This document shows, one piece after another, positions 31,686 to 40,773 of a stretch of DNA of 44,168 nt. Source of the DNA: Pseudomonadales bacterium. GTDB lineage: Bacteria; Pseudomonadota; Gammaproteobacteria; Pseudomonadales; Pseudohongiellaceae. Below the pieces are notes generated by a model that was given only the letters and a program-made list of their open reading frames with translations, was not told the DNA's origin and ran no database searches. The position numbers and the translations under genes are program-made. Where the stretch lies: positions 1-44,168 of the forward strand of contig JALRBQ010000011.1 of the NCBI GenBank assembly GCA_023257655.1. The letters are read 5' to 3'. Every line of letters begins with the position of its first letter. The first letter of the stretch is position 1.

Positions 31686-33905
31686 ATGGATATCCAGAAT
31701 CGAACAATTCTGATCGTTGGGCTCGGCCTCATTGGCGGATCTGTCGCGCGCGCATTGAAAATAGCGAATCCTGACCAAATTGTGCTGGCAAGTGACAGCT
31801 ATCAAGAGTCATTGCGCGACGCAATCGAGGACGGAGTTATTGATGAGAGCGGCGCGTTGGCCGAAGTCTGTGGACGTGCTGACCTGGTCGTCCTTGCGGT
31901 TCCACCACTGATTGCTACTGCATTGCTGCCTGAGATTGCCGCATCCGTTCGTCCAGGAACCGTAGTCACGGATGTTGGCAGCGTAAAATCACGCATCGTG
32001 GAGTGCGCGAACACACTGGATGCTGTTTTTCAGTCGCACTTTATCCCAGGACATCCCATTGCCGGTTCCGAAAAGAGTGGTTACGGTGCATCGCGGGCGG
32101 ATCTGTTCCAGAATCGTAATGTCATTCTCACCCCGCGCCCTGGAAATACGCCGTCGGCGTTAGCAATGGTTAATTCACTGTGGCGTCTCACCGGTGCGCA
32201 TGTTCTGGGAATGAGTCTGGCTAATCATGATCGCGTGCTGGCGGCTACCAGTCATCTGCCGCACCTGCTCGCTTTTGCGATCGTCGATGTGCTCGTGAAG
32301 CAGGAACAGAGCGAAGATATTTTCCGTTATGCAGCGGGCGGGTTTGCGGATTTCAGTCGACTCGCTTCCAGCGATGCGAAGATGTGGTCGGACATTTTCG
32401 TAGCCAATGCCAGCGCAACCGCTGTGGTTCTCGATGACTATATCGAAGACCTGCAACTATTAAAGGCTGCGATTGTGGCGCAGGATCATGCGCGGTTAAT
32501 GCAGTTATGCAGCGGCGCCAAGAAAGCCAGGGACAATTTCGTCAACAAATATTTCAGCGGTAAGACTCAGACCATCATGACAAAGGAAATACTGGATTTT
32601 CATGTTCAGCCAGGTGGCCATATCGGAGGTAGTCTCCGGGTGCCTGGCGACAAATCGATCTCGCACCGGGCCATTATTTTCGGCTCCATCGCCCAAGGGG
32701 TAACACACGTCAAGGGGTTTCTCGAAGGCGAAGATGCGCTCAACACGCTTGCTGCTTTCCGGGAACTGGGGGTCACTATTGTTGGGCCTGAAAAAGGCGA
32801 ATTGACCATCTATGGGGTTGGCATGCACGGTCTACAGCCCCCCAGGCGCGCTCTGGACATGGGAAATTCAGGAACAGCAATGCGACTCATGGCTGGCTTG
32901 CTTGCAGCACAGCCGTTTGCCTGTGAACTCTCGGGTGATGAGTCCCTGAATCAGCGACCGATGCGGCGCATTTCTGACCCTCTGCAGAGGATGGGAGCCC
33001 GGATTGAAACCACGGGATCTGGAACTCCGCCTCTGAAGATCCAGGGTGGCCCCCTGAAAGGAATCGACTATCAGTTGCCTATGGCCAGCGCACAGGTCAA
33101 ATCCTGCGTGTTACTTGCCGGCATCTATGCCGAGGGTGAGACCCGGGTCACCGAACCCGCGCCATGTCGAGATCACACCGAACGCATGCTCTCAGGCTTC
33201 TCCTACCCGATCTCGGTGGAAGCCGGGGGCAGAGTCTGCCGATTGCAGGGCGGTCAGGAATTGCGAGCGTGTGATATCGATGTTCCTGCCGACATCTCTT
33301 CAGCCGCGTTCTTTCTCGTGGCTGCGGCAATCGTTCCCGGCGCCGAATTGCATCTGCAACATGTTGGTGTCAACCCCACCCGCACCGGTGTCATTACCAT
33401 CCTGCGTGCCATGGGCGCCAATATCAGTCTGACCAATGAACAACTTGCCGGCGGCGAACCGGTAGCAGATATCACCGTCCGGGGCGGGGCGCTGAAGGGA
33501 ATTGTCATCCCCGAAGACCAGATCCCACTGGCTATTGATGAGTTTCCAGCCTTGTTCATCGCCGCCGCCTGTGCCTCCGGAGAGACAATTCTCCACGGAG
33601 CGGAGGAATTGCGCGTCAAAGAGAGCGATCGCATAGCCGCCATGGCAGAGGGCTTGCAACAACTGGGCGTTGTGACGGAAACATACCCGGATGGTATTCG
33701 CATCGTTGGTGGGCAACTCGGCGGTGGCACTGTTGAGAGCCGCGGCGATCATCGCATCGCCATGGCATTTGCCATTGCGGCCCTGCGGGCTAAGGCTCCG
33801 ATCGTGATTCGGGATTGTGCCAATGTCGCTACTTCGTTTCCAGGTTTCCTCGAACTCGCTCGGCAGGCCGGGCTCGGCATTTCTGCCAGCCAGCGGCAGG
33901 ACTGA
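31686..33905 (+). CDS. tyrA-aroA: Fused prephenate dehydrogenase / EPSP synthase (TyrA-AroA)
   Basis: One 739-residue frame holds two enzymes. Residues about 1-295 are an NAD(P)-dependent TyrA (GLGLIGGSVARAL, FIPGHPIAGSEKSG, AATSHLPHLLAFA). Residues about 298-739 are 5-enolpyruvylshikimate-3-phosphate synthase (PGDKSISHRAIIFG, LDMGNSGTAMRLMAG, LNQRPMRRI, IDEFPALFIAAA, RVKESDRIAAMAEGL). An ATG at codon 298 (32577) lies exactly at the junction and could allow separate AroA synthesis. The same fusion exists in Pseudomonas. The start ATG 31686 lacks a strong ribosome-binding site. The cmk ATG follows 2 bases after the stop. Confidence 0.96.
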   Translation: MDIQNRTILIVGLGLIGGSVARALKIANPDQIVLASDSYQESLRDAIEDGVIDESGALAEVCGRADLVVLAVPPLIATALLPEIAASVRPGTVVTDVGSVKSRIVECANTLDAVFQSHFIPGHPIAGSEKSGYGASRADLFQNRNVILTPRPGNTPSALAMVNSLWRLTGAHVLGMSLANHDRVLAATSHLPHLLAFAIVDVLVKQEQSEDIFRYAAGGFADFSRLASSDAKMWSDIFVANASATAVVLDDYIEDLQLLKAAIVAQDHARLMQLCSGAKKARDNFVNKYFSGKTQTIMTKEILDFHVQPGGHIGGSLRVPGDKSISHRAIIFGSIAQGVTHVKGFLEGEDALNTLAAFRELGVTIVGPEKGELTIYGVGMHGLQPPRRALDMGNSGTAMRLMAGLLAAQPFACELSGDESLNQRPMRRISDPLQRMGARIETTGSGTPPLKIQGGPLKGIDYQLPMASAQVKSCVLLAGIYAEGETRVTEPAPCRDHTERMLSGFSYPISVEAGGRVCRLQGGQELRACDIDVPADISSAAFFLVAAAIVPGAELHLQHVGVNPTRTGVITILRAMGANISLTNEQLAGGEPVADITVRGGALKGIVIPEDQIPLAIDEFPALFIAAACASGETILHGAEELRVKESDRIAAMAEGLQQLGVVTETYPDGIRIVGGQLGGGTVESRGDHRIAMAFAIAALRAKAPIVIRDCANVATSFPGFLELARQAGLGISASQRQD

Positions 33906-33907
33906 CT

Positions 33908-34591
33908 ATGAACAAAGCCCCCGTAATCGCCATTGATGGTCCCAGCGGTTCCGGCAAGGGCAGTGTCGCCAGACTGGTGGCTGAGGAGTTGGGATTTGCG
34001 CTACTGGACAGTGGTGCGCTCTATCGGGTGCTGGGCATTGCAGTGCTACGTCATGGCGTCGATCTGGAAGATCACGCGGCCGTGGCAGAATTGGCCCGGA
34101 CATTGGATGTCGAATTCGGGAAAAGTGGCGAGGATTCGGTCGCACTCGAGGGCGAGGACGTGACTCTGGCCATACGTACCGACGCAGGCAGCGACATGGC
34201 ATCCCGGGTCGGCGGGATTCCGGCTGCAAGAACTGCGCTGCTTGAGCGGCAGCTCGCCTTCAGGCAACCTCCCGGCCTCGTCGCCGATGGCCGCGACATG
34301 GGTACGGTGGTTTTCCCCGATGCCGAGGTAAAGATCTTCCTCACAGCGGCAGTGGAAGAACGTGCAAAACGGCGATATAAGCAGTTGATAGGTAAGGGTA
34401 TTGGTGCTATTCTGCCCGACCTTTTGCGAGACCTAAAAGAGCGCGACGAGCGTGACAGTTTACGCGCGATATCTCCTCTGAAACCCGCTGAAGACGCCAC
34501 TGTCCTGGATACTACAGATCTGGATCTCGCTGCAGTCGTTGCGCGAGTGCTGGAGCTAGTAACGGCACAATTGCCCACCCTGGACACGTAG
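33908..34591 (+). CDS. cmk: Cytidylate kinase
   Basis: Cmk phosphorylates CMP and dCMP. The 227-residue protein has the P-loop GPSGSGKGSVA at about residues 10-20, LLDSGALYRVLG, the CMP-binding VADGRDMGTVVFPDA, and the lid region ERAKRRYKQL with RDERDSLR-type residues. The start ATG 33908 lies 2 bases after tyrA-aroA; the frame is open upstream only inside aroA. The order aroA-cmk-rpsA-ihfB is classic in gammaproteobacteria. Confidence 0.96.
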   Translation: MNKAPVIAIDGPSGSGKGSVARLVAEELGFALLDSGALYRVLGIAVLRHGVDLEDHAAVAELARTLDVEFGKSGEDSVALEGEDVTLAIRTDAGSDMASRVGGIPAARTALLERQLAFRQPPGLVADGRDMGTVVFPDAEVKIFLTAAVEERAKRRYKQLIGKGIGAILPDLLRDLKERDERDSLRAISPLKPAEDATVLDTTDLDLAAVVARVLELVTAQLPTLDT

Positions 34592-34675
34592 TGAAAACCC
34601 GTTCCAAACCGGCATCACCAGTATTGGCTATTTTGGAGCTTACTGTGAATAACCCCGCAACTGCTGGAGTGCGGA

Positions 34676-34710
34676 AAGTTATAATATACATAAGATAAAT
34701 ATTATAACTT
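34676..34710 (+). promoter_or_regulatory. AU-only stem-loop in the rpsA leader
   Basis: AAGTTATAATA (34676-34686) and TATTATAACTT (34700-34710) are perfect 11-bp inverted copies around a 13-base loop, ending 21 bases before the rpsA start. All pairs but one are A-U. A TATAAT is embedded in the left arm (34680-34685), so the same bases could act as a -10 element in DNA. In E. coli the rpsA leader is a structured, AU-rich autoregulatory site lacking a good Shine-Dalgarno. A similar role here is inference. Confidence 0.55.
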
Positions 34711-34731
34711 ATTGATAAATTGGAATTTATA

Positions 34732-36405
34732 ATGAGCGAAAGTTTTGCAGATTTATTCGAACAAAGTTTAAACGAAATCGATATGACTCCCGGTGCGATC
34801 GTCAATGGCACCGTAATTGACATCGATTCCGATTGGGTTACCGTCCACGCGGGACTCAAGTCAGAGGGGGTTATTCCTCGCATTCAGTTCCTGGATGAAC
34901 AGGGCAATTTCGATCTTTCCGTAGGTGATGTCGTCAAAGTGGCACTGGAGACCGTTGAAGACGGCTTCGGCGAGACGCGTCTTTCCCGTGAAAAGGCCAA
35001 GCGTTCCGAATCCTGGATGGAACTGGAAGCGGCCTATGAGAAGAACGATATCGTTACCGGTATCATCAATGGCAAGGTCAAGGGTGGCTTTACTGTCGAC
35101 CTCAATAATATCCGCGCGTTCCTGCCAGGTTCTCTGGTTGATGTGCGTCCTGTGCGGGATACCCTGCATCTGGAAGGTCAGCAGCTCGAATTCCGACTGA
35201 TCAAATTGGACCGCAAACGCAATAACGTGGTCGTTTCACGTCGTGCTGTTCTGGAATCAGTGAGCACCGAAGAACGGGATGCCTTGCTGGAGAAGCTGCA
35301 GGAAGGTATGTCAGTCAAGGGTATCGTCAAGAATCTCACCGATTACGGTGCCTTCGTTGACCTCGGCGGTGTGGATGGTCTCCTGCACATCACCGATATG
35401 TCATGGAAGCGTATCAAGCATCCAAGCGAAATCGTCAATGTAGGCGATGAGATCGACGTCAAAGTCCTCAAATACGATCGCGATCGCAATCGAGTATCTC
35501 TCGGCCTCAAGCAATTGGGTGAAGATCCCTGGGTGGCTATCAAGAATCGCTATCCTGAAAATACAGTGGTCAAGGCAATCGTTACTAACCTGACTGACTA
35601 TGGTTGTTTCGCTGAACTGGAAGAGGGCGTAGAAGGTCTCGTTCACGTTTCTGAAATGGACTGGACGAACAAAAATATCCATCCTTCAAAAGTGGTGCAG
35701 CTTGGTGATGAAGTCAATGTCATGATTCTCGACATTGATGAAGAGCGTCGCCGAATCTCCCTGGGTATCAAACAGTGCTATCAAAACCCCTGGGATGGCT
35801 TTGCAGAGAACTTCAAGAAAGGTGACAAGATTACCGGCAGCATCAAGTCGATTACCGATTTCGGCATTTTCATCGGTCTCGATGGCAATATCGATGGTCT
35901 CGTACACCTGTCTGATATCTCCTGGGATGAGCCCGGCGAAGAAGCCGTCCGTCAATACAAGAAAGGCGATGAGATCGAGACAGTCATTCTGTCCATTGAT
36001 CCTGAGCGTGAGCGCATTTCACTCGGTATCAAGCAACTGGAAGGTGATCCTTTCATGAGCTACGTGTCCGAATTTGAGAAAGGCAGCATCGTGAAGGGCA
36101 AAATCACATCAGTCGATGCAAAATCTGCAACCATTACCTTGCAGGAAGGTGTCGAAGGAGTATTGCGTGCTTCTGAAATCAGCCGCGACAAGGTGGAAGA
36201 TGTTCGAAATACGCTGAATGAAGGTGATGAAATTGAAGTCAAGATCATCAGCGTTGATCGTAAGAACCGCGTATTAAGCCTGTCTGTGAAGGCCATCGAA
36301 ATCGATGATGAAAAAGCCGCGATTCAGGACCACAAGCAGGATGCCGGTGATGTCTCTCCGAGCACAATCGGTGACCTGATCAAGGCTCAGCTGGACAAGG
36401 GTTAG
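34732..36405 (+). CDS. rpsA: 30S ribosomal protein S1
   Basis: S1 brings mRNA to the 30S subunit and unfolds its structure. The 557-residue protein has six S1 domains, opening at [82 protein letters not shown] and [15 protein letters not shown]. The start is ATG 34732. It has only a weak GGA upstream, as in E. coli rpsA, and lies in an AU-rich leader. An in-frame TTG 34720 is unlikely to be used. Confidence 0.98.
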   Translation: MSESFADLFEQSLNEIDMTPGAIVNGTVIDIDSDWVTVHAGLKSEGVIPRIQFLDEQGNFDLSVGDVVKVALETVEDGFGETRLSREKAKRSESWMELEAAYEKNDIVTGIINGKVKGGFTVDLNNIRAFLPGSLVDVRPVRDTLHLEGQQLEFRLIKLDRKRNNVVVSRRAVLESVSTEERDALLEKLQEGMSVKGIVKNLTDYGAFVDLGGVDGLLHITDMSWKRIKHPSEIVNVGDEIDVKVLKYDRDRNRVSLGLKQLGEDPWVAIKNRYPENTVVKAIVTNLTDYGCFAELEEGVEGLVHVSEMDWTNKNIHPSKVVQLGDEVNVMILDIDEERRRISLGIKQCYQNPWDGFAENFKKGDKITGSIKSITDFGIFIGLDGNIDGLVHLSDISWDEPGEEAVRQYKKGDEIETVILSIDPERERISLGIKQLEGDPFMSYVSEFEKGSIVKGKITSVDAKSATITLQEGVEGVLRASEISRDKVEDVRNTLNEGDEIEVKIISVDRKNRVLSLSVKAIEIDDEKAAIQDHKQDAGDVSPSTIGDLIKAQLDKG

Positions 36406-36454
36406 TTAGACGACATTAGTGGTAGTATGTGGTGAACTGAAAAGTTCTGAGCAC

Positions 36455-36481
36455 TGCCGGAGCCAGAAAATGGCTCCGGCA
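36455..36481 (+). terminator. Perfect GC-rich hairpin between rpsA and ihfB
   Basis: TGCCGGAGCCA and TGGCTCCGGCA form an 11-bp stem with a GAAAA loop, 49 bases after rpsA and 23 bases before ihfB. No U-tract follows, so it probably does not stop all transcription. An attenuating or RNase-processing element that sets the ratio of S1 to IHF mRNA is a reasonable guess. Confidence 0.65.
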
Positions 36482-36504
36482 AAGCACTGGTGCAGGGGGT
36501 TAGT

Positions 36505-36807
36505 ATGACGAAGTCTGAACTCATTGATCGAATTGCGGCGCAGCAGACCCAGTTGTCGTCGAAGGACGTGGAACTCGCGGTCAAGGCCGTACTCGAGTAC
36601 ATGTCTTCGGTGCTCGCTGAGGGCGGCAGAATCGAGATTCGAGGATTTGGAAGTTTCTCGCTGCATTACCGTGTGCCTCGCATTGGCCGCAATCCCAAAA
36701 CCGGAACGCCGGTTGCATTGAGCGGTAAATACGTGCCACATTTCAAGCCTGGTAAGGAACTGAGGGATCGCGTCAATTCGAGCATGATGACCGAATCCCA
36801 GTTTTAA
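36505..36807 (+). CDS. ihfB: Integration host factor subunit beta
   Basis: IhfB pairs with IhfA to bend DNA sharply in recombination, replication and transcription. The 100-residue product has [36 protein letters not shown], the DNA-inserting arm RIGRNPKTG with its intercalating Pro, and a [15 protein letters not shown] end. The start ATG 36505 has AGGGGG about 7 bases upstream, which rules out the in-frame GTG 36490. It directly follows rpsA, as in E. coli and Pseudomonas. Confidence 0.97.
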   Translation: MTKSELIDRIAAQQTQLSSKDVELAVKAVLEYMSSVLAEGGRIEIRGFGSFSLHYRVPRIGRNPKTGTPVALSGKYVPHFKPGKELRDRVNSSMMTESQF

Positions 36808-36831
36808 ATCAGCATTGAATCCGCTTCTTTG

Positions 36832-36867
36832 AAAACGGCATAACCTGGACAGGTTATGCCGTTTTTT
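36832..36867 (+). terminator. Strong intrinsic terminator of the rpsA-ihfB unit
   Basis: AAAACGGCATAACC pairs perfectly with GGTTATGCCGTTTT (14 bp, 6-base loop) and continues into TTTTTT. It lies 25 bases after ihfB and separates the supraoperon from lapA. Confidence 0.93.
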
Positions 36868-36942
36868 CTTTCGGTAAAATCAGGTGTGGATTACACTACA
36901 AAGGCGAGATTTCTCGAAATCTTCTGCTGACATAAATCGTCT

Positions 36943-37251
36943 ATGCGTAAGCTTGCACAAGTGCTCTCGGGTCTGTTTCTCCTGCTGGTGTTCATCGCCA
37001 GCATCACGTTCTCCTATTTTAATACCACACCAGTTACGATCAGGTTCGCGAACTGGCAGATCGCCGCTCAGCCAGTGTCGGTCTGGATCATTGGGGCTTT
37101 TGTCACCGGTGGGATCACTGGCCTCGTGCTCGGAATGGGCCTGGTGCGAAATCTGAAGTCCAGAGTTGAAACCCGACGGCTCACACGGCAACTTGAGCAA
37201 ACGAAGCAGGAACTGAACAAATTACGTTCTGGTTCTCTGAAGGACAAGTAA
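36943..37251 (+). CDS. lapA: Lipopolysaccharide assembly protein A
   Basis: LapA (YciS, DUF1049) is a small inner-membrane protein that works with LapB in setting LpxC turnover and LPS levels. The 102-residue product has two membrane helices (about 5-25 and 44-66), the family FSYFNTTPVTIRFANW between them, and a basic coiled-coil tail (RRLTRQLEQTKQELNKLR). It begins a lapA-lapB pair, the next start being 17 bases after its stop. Confidence 0.93.
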   Translation: MRKLAQVLSGLFLLLVFIASITFSYFNTTPVTIRFANWQIAAQPVSVWIIGAFVTGGITGLVLGMGLVRNLKSRVETRRLTRQLEQTKQELNKLRSGSLKDK

Positions 37252-37268
37252 TTCAGGGTCAAGCATTA

Positions 37269-38459
37269 ATGGATGGTCTCGGCATATATCTACTCCTGTT
37301 GCTGGCGATAGCTTGCGGCTGGCTATTGGGTCGTGTCCGGCGATCCAGTCGCCGCAAGCGCCGACCCAGTCACGATGTATTCAGTGATTATTTCGTGGGT
37401 CTGAATTATCTGCTGAACGATGAACCTGATGAGGCGATAGATACCTTTATTAATTCACTCGAGGCGACGGGTGATACGCCCGAAACGCATCTGGCGCTGG
37501 GTGCTTTGCTGCGGCGGCGCGGCAAGGTCGACAAGGCCATCAAGGTGCATCAGGCATTGCTCGCGCGACCTGATGTCTCACGGGAATTTTCCGATTCAAC
37601 ACGACTACAGCTTGCGACTGATTATATTTCTGCAGGATTGCTGGATCGGGCTGAACGGCTTCTGAATGATTTACTGAATGAAGACACGCCGGCCAAATGG
37701 GATGCGTTGCGACATCTCATCACGATTTATCAGACTGAAAAAGAGTGGGAGAATGCGATTGCCTGCAGCACTCGTCTATTGACGAACTCCGCCTTCAAGC
37801 GTGATGCGGAATTGCGAACTGCAGCGGCCCACTACTGCTGTGAGCTGGCGGAGCTGAGAATTGCGCAGAATCAGTACCAGGCTGCCAAGGATCAAGCCCG
37901 TCGAGCGTTCACATTCGATCGGAAACATCGCCGTGCCTCAATGATTCTCGTCAAGGTGGAGCATCACTTTGGCAATTACGCCGCCGCGCTCAAGGAATTG
38001 GCTCGCATACAGTCCAGCAGCCCGGAATTTACCAGTCAACTGCTACCTCAGTTCGAAGCATGCTACCGACATCTGGGACGCATGGCCGACTATGAGCTGC
38101 TTCTCCATAAATTTTCCCAACAAGTCGCTGATGTCAAACTGGTTCTTGCGCTCGCAGAACTGAAGCAATCACTCTATGGCAATGCGGCGGCGGCAGAGTT
38201 TCTCGCCGAGAAACTACGCGAGCAACCGAATCTGGCTGCAATCGTTGAATTACTGCGTCTGCAGGCAGTTGACGCTACAATTACGCCAGATTCAGCCACG
38301 ATCGAATTGCTACAGCAAGTCGTACACAAAATGCAGCAGCGCAAGGCGGCATTCCGCTGTCATCACTGTGGATATGAGTCGCGCAATCTCTACTGGCTCT
38401 GCCCCAGTTGCAAGGTGTGGGACAAGAGCAAACCCATCACGGAGAGTGATAAGACGTAA
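37269..38459 (+). CDS. lapB: Lipopolysaccharide assembly protein B
   Basis: LapB (YciM) is an N-terminally anchored TPR protein that recruits FtsH to degrade LpxC, limiting LPS synthesis. The 396 residues comprise a membrane helix (2-20), a basic linker (RRSSRRKRRPSHDVFSDYFV), about nine TPR-like repeats, and a C-terminal rubredoxin-like metal site with cysteine pairs C364/C367 and C378/C381. The length and architecture match E. coli LapB. pyrF follows 22 bases later. Confidence 0.95.
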   Translation: MDGLGIYLLLLLAIACGWLLGRVRRSSRRKRRPSHDVFSDYFVGLNYLLNDEPDEAIDTFINSLEATGDTPETHLALGALLRRRGKVDKAIKVHQALLARPDVSREFSDSTRLQLATDYISAGLLDRAERLLNDLLNEDTPAKWDALRHLITIYQTEKEWENAIACSTRLLTNSAFKRDAELRTAAAHYCCELAELRIAQNQYQAAKDQARRAFTFDRKHRRASMILVKVEHHFGNYAAALKELARIQSSSPEFTSQLLPQFEACYRHLGRMADYELLLHKFSQQVADVKLVLALAELKQSLYGNAAAAEFLAEKLREQPNLAAIVELLRLQAVDATITPDSATIELLQQVVHKMQQRKAAFRCHHCGYESRNLYWLCPSCKVWDKSKPITESDKT

Positions 38460-38481
38460 TAGCCCGGATTGAGAGGATAGT

Positions 38482-39195
38482 GTGGACAAAGTAAACAACA
38501 AGCAGATTATCGTGGCACTCGATTTTGACAGCGCGGAACAGGCGCTGGCTTTCCTCGCACAACTGGATCCCGCGCAGTGTCGCGTGAAAATTGGCAAGGA
38601 ATTATTCACTGCTTGCGGACCGGCGCTAGTGCGAGCGGTGATTGCAGAGGGCTTCGATGTTTTTCTGGATCTGAAGTTTCACGACATTCCCAACACCGTG
38701 TCGCGGGCAGTCAAAGTGGCGGCCGAGTTGGGGGTGTGGATGCTCAATGTGCACGCCTCGGGCGGCTTGGCGATGCTTGAACAGTCGCGACAGGCGCTCG
38801 AGGAATTTGGTGTCAGCCGGCCTTTGCTCGTTGCCGTCACGGTTCTCACCAGCCTTGGCGAAGAGGATTTGCGGCAGGTAGGAATAACAGCGACCCCCGA
38901 ACAGCAGGTAAGCAGACTGGCCTTGCTGGCCCAGAATGCAGGATTGGATGGAGTTGTCTGTTCCGCTGCCGAGACGGAAATATTGCGGGCGCAGTTGTCG
39001 CCCGAATTTTGCCTTGTCACCCCGGGGATTCGCCGTCCGGAAGACGCAGCGGGTGATCAGAAACGGGTTATCGGTCCGGCGCAAGCCATACTCAATGGGA
39101 GCGACTATCTCGTAGTTGGAAGGCCAATCACACAGGCCGCATCCCCTGCGGCCGTATTGCAGGAGTTTAATTTAGCCATAGCTAGCGTTCGCTAG
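38482..39195 (+). CDS. pyrF: Orotidine 5'-phosphate decarboxylase
   Basis: PyrF makes UMP from OMP. The 237-residue TIM barrel has the substrate motif [13 protein letters not shown], the catalytic D63/K65/D68 in [29 protein letters not shown] and the phosphate site [11 protein letters not shown]. The start is GTG 38482, with GAGAGGAT upstream, giving the normal N-terminus. The lapB-pyrF order is as in E. coli. Confidence 0.97.
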   Translation: MDKVNNKQIIVALDFDSAEQALAFLAQLDPAQCRVKIGKELFTACGPALVRAVIAEGFDVFLDLKFHDIPNTVSRAVKVAAELGVWMLNVHASGGLAMLEQSRQALEEFGVSRPLLVAVTVLTSLGEEDLRQVGITATPEQQVSRLALLAQNAGLDGVVCSAAETEILRAQLSPEFCLVTPGIRRPEDAAGDQKRVIGPAQAILNGSDYLVVGRPITQAASPAAVLQEFNLAIASVR

Positions 39196-39215
39196 GTTCT
39201 TTGCTAGACTTTTTG

Positions 39216-39249
39216 ATGCAGGCTTGACGGAGCATATCGGGGCCTGCAT
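39216..39249. repeat. Inverted repeat before the ComEA-like gene
   Basis: ATGCAGGC (39216-39223) and GCCTGCAT (39242-39249) are perfect 8-bp inverted copies with 18 bases between, 28 bases before the next start. A TTGACG (39224-39229) lies in the loop and could be a -35 element. It could be an operator or an RNA leader stem. Confidence 0.4.
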
Positions 39250-39276
39250 TCAATCATCAGCGATAAGGATATTTCT

Positions 39277-39585
39277 ATGACTAAGACATTCTGTATGAAA
39301 GCGATGCTGATAAGCCTCGTGCTGGCGTTTTCGCCGTTGACACTGGCGGCAGAAGACACGCCGGATGTGACTGAGCAAGTGGCTACCCTCGATATCAATG
39401 CCGCCGATGCCACCGCTATTGCGGAGGCGCTGGACGGAGTCGGTCTGGTAAAAGCCAAGGAAATCGTGGCTTACCGGGAGATGTTTGGCAAATTCCGTTC
39501 AGTGGATGAACTGATTGAAGTTCAAGGCATCGGCGCAGCGACTGTCGAAAAGAATCGACACCGTATCCTGATTACGGATGAGTAG
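39277..39585 (+). CDS. Exported ComEA-like helix-hairpin-helix protein
   Basis: The 102-residue product has a signal peptide (MTKTFCMKAMLISLVLAFSP, cleavage near LAAE) and one ComEA-type helix-hairpin-helix domain (LDINAADATAIAEAL, VGLVKAKEIVAYRE, DELIEVQGIGAATVEKN). Such proteins can bind DNA in the periplasm during uptake, but many short homologues have no proven role in transformation. A comparable small gene lies near wbpM and uvrB in Pseudomonas aeruginosa. A strong hairpin terminates it. Confidence 0.9.
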   Translation: MTKTFCMKAMLISLVLAFSPLTLAAEDTPDVTEQVATLDINAADATAIAEALDGVGLVKAKEIVAYREMFGKFRSVDELIEVQGIGAATVEKNRHRILITDE

Positions 39586-39597
39586 CAGGGCGCCTTT

Positions 39598-39637
39598 CAG
39601 GCACTTTCACATTTAAACGAAAGTGCCTGATTTTATT
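39598..39637 (+). terminator. Intrinsic terminator after the ComEA-like gene
   Basis: CAGGCACTTTC pairs with GAAAGTGCCTG (11 bp, 10-base loop), followed by ATTTTATT. It begins 12 bases after the stop codon. Confidence 0.85.
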
Positions 39638-39698
39638 GATGAAAATTATCGGAAGGGACTATAATAGCGACAATGTCATGACCCCGGTGAGTTAACTC

Positions 39699-40742
39699 AT
39701 GCCGACGTTATCGCTCCTGCTTGGCGCCTTCGTGTTCGTAGCGCTGCTCACCGGCCTGGTGCGGCGTTTCGCCTTACGCGAGCAGATACTGGATATCCCA
39801 GTGCTGCGCAGCGCTCACACAACACCCGTACCCGTGGGTGGTGGTATAGCAATTGCGCTCATTTATCTCTTCGCAGTACTCGCCCTTTTTGCGCAAGGAC
39901 GGCTCGCCGCAAACGAATGTCTGGCAGCGCTGGGTGCGGTATTTATCGGTGGGCTGGGATTCGTTGATGACTGGCGTCATTTGGATGTGAGCTGGCGCCT
40001 GCCTCTGCAATTGCTGGCGGCAATCTGGTCCGTGGCCTGGCTGGGAACTGTCCCACAGATCCACTTTGCCAGCTGGGTGCTGCCAAGCTCCTGGATTTTG
40101 AATGCGTTGGCGGTAATTGCACTCGTCTGGCTACTCAATCTGTACAATTTCATGGATGGTATTGACGGTATAGCAGGCGCTGAGCTGGTCTGTGTCACAG
40201 CTATGTCACTATTGCTTGCTATAAAGGCCGACGACGTTGCGCTGGCTCAGCTATCGGCGGTGTTGCTGGGCGCGGGGTTGGGCTTTCTCGTGTGGAATTG
40301 GCCACCCGCTCGCATCTTCATGGGGGACGTCGGTAGCGGTTTTTCCGGATTCGCGCTCGGTATTCTGGCGCTATTGAGTTTGCAGCATGGCTCGATGCAG
40401 GTCTGGACATGGGTGTTACTGCTCGGTGTATTTATCGCCGATGCCAGCGTAACCCTGGTGCGCCGGTTTGTGCGCGGTGAAAAATGGTACGAAGGACACT
40501 CTCTGCACGCCTACCAGCACGCTGCCAGACGCTACAAGAGTCACGCCAAAGTGACGATAATAGTCATACTCATCAACCTTTTCTGGTTGGCGCCGCTGGC
40601 GTGGATGACAACCGTCGCCCCGGAGTGGGGGATGTATCTGACGCTCGTGGGTGTAGTACCCTTGATGGTTCTCGCCGCCAAGAATGCGGCAGGAGTCCCG
40701 GGGATCGCAGGGCGGTCATCGACCCAGACTGAAACGGCCTAG
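39699..40742 (+). CDS. wbpL: Undecaprenyl-phosphate glycosyl-1-phosphate transferase, WbpL/WecA family
   Basis: This family starts O-antigen or related glycan assembly by transferring a sugar-1-phosphate to undecaprenyl phosphate at the inner membrane. The 347-residue protein has about ten hydrophobic segments and the family motifs RSAHTTPVPVGGG, GFVDDWRHLD, NLYNFMDGIDGIAG, RIFMGDVGSGFSG and EGHSLHAYQHAARR. Its pairing with a WbpM-like dehydratase supports a WbpL-type (FucNAc/QuiNAc) substrate over GlcNAc, but this is inference. Confidence 0.9.
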   Translation: MPTLSLLLGAFVFVALLTGLVRRFALREQILDIPVLRSAHTTPVPVGGGIAIALIYLFAVLALFAQGRLAANECLAALGAVFIGGLGFVDDWRHLDVSWRLPLQLLAAIWSVAWLGTVPQIHFASWVLPSSWILNALAVIALVWLLNLYNFMDGIDGIAGAELVCVTAMSLLLAIKADDVALAQLSAVLLGAGLGFLVWNWPPARIFMGDVGSGFSGFALGILALLSLQHGSMQVWTWVLLLGVFIADASVTLVRRFVRGEKWYEGHSLHAYQHAARRYKSHAKVTIIVILINLFWLAPLAWMTTVAPEWGMYLTLVGVVPLMVLAAKNAAGVPGIAGRSSTQTETA

Positions 40743-40773
40743 CAAGCTCGCAAAACACAGGTTCTGAGAAACG

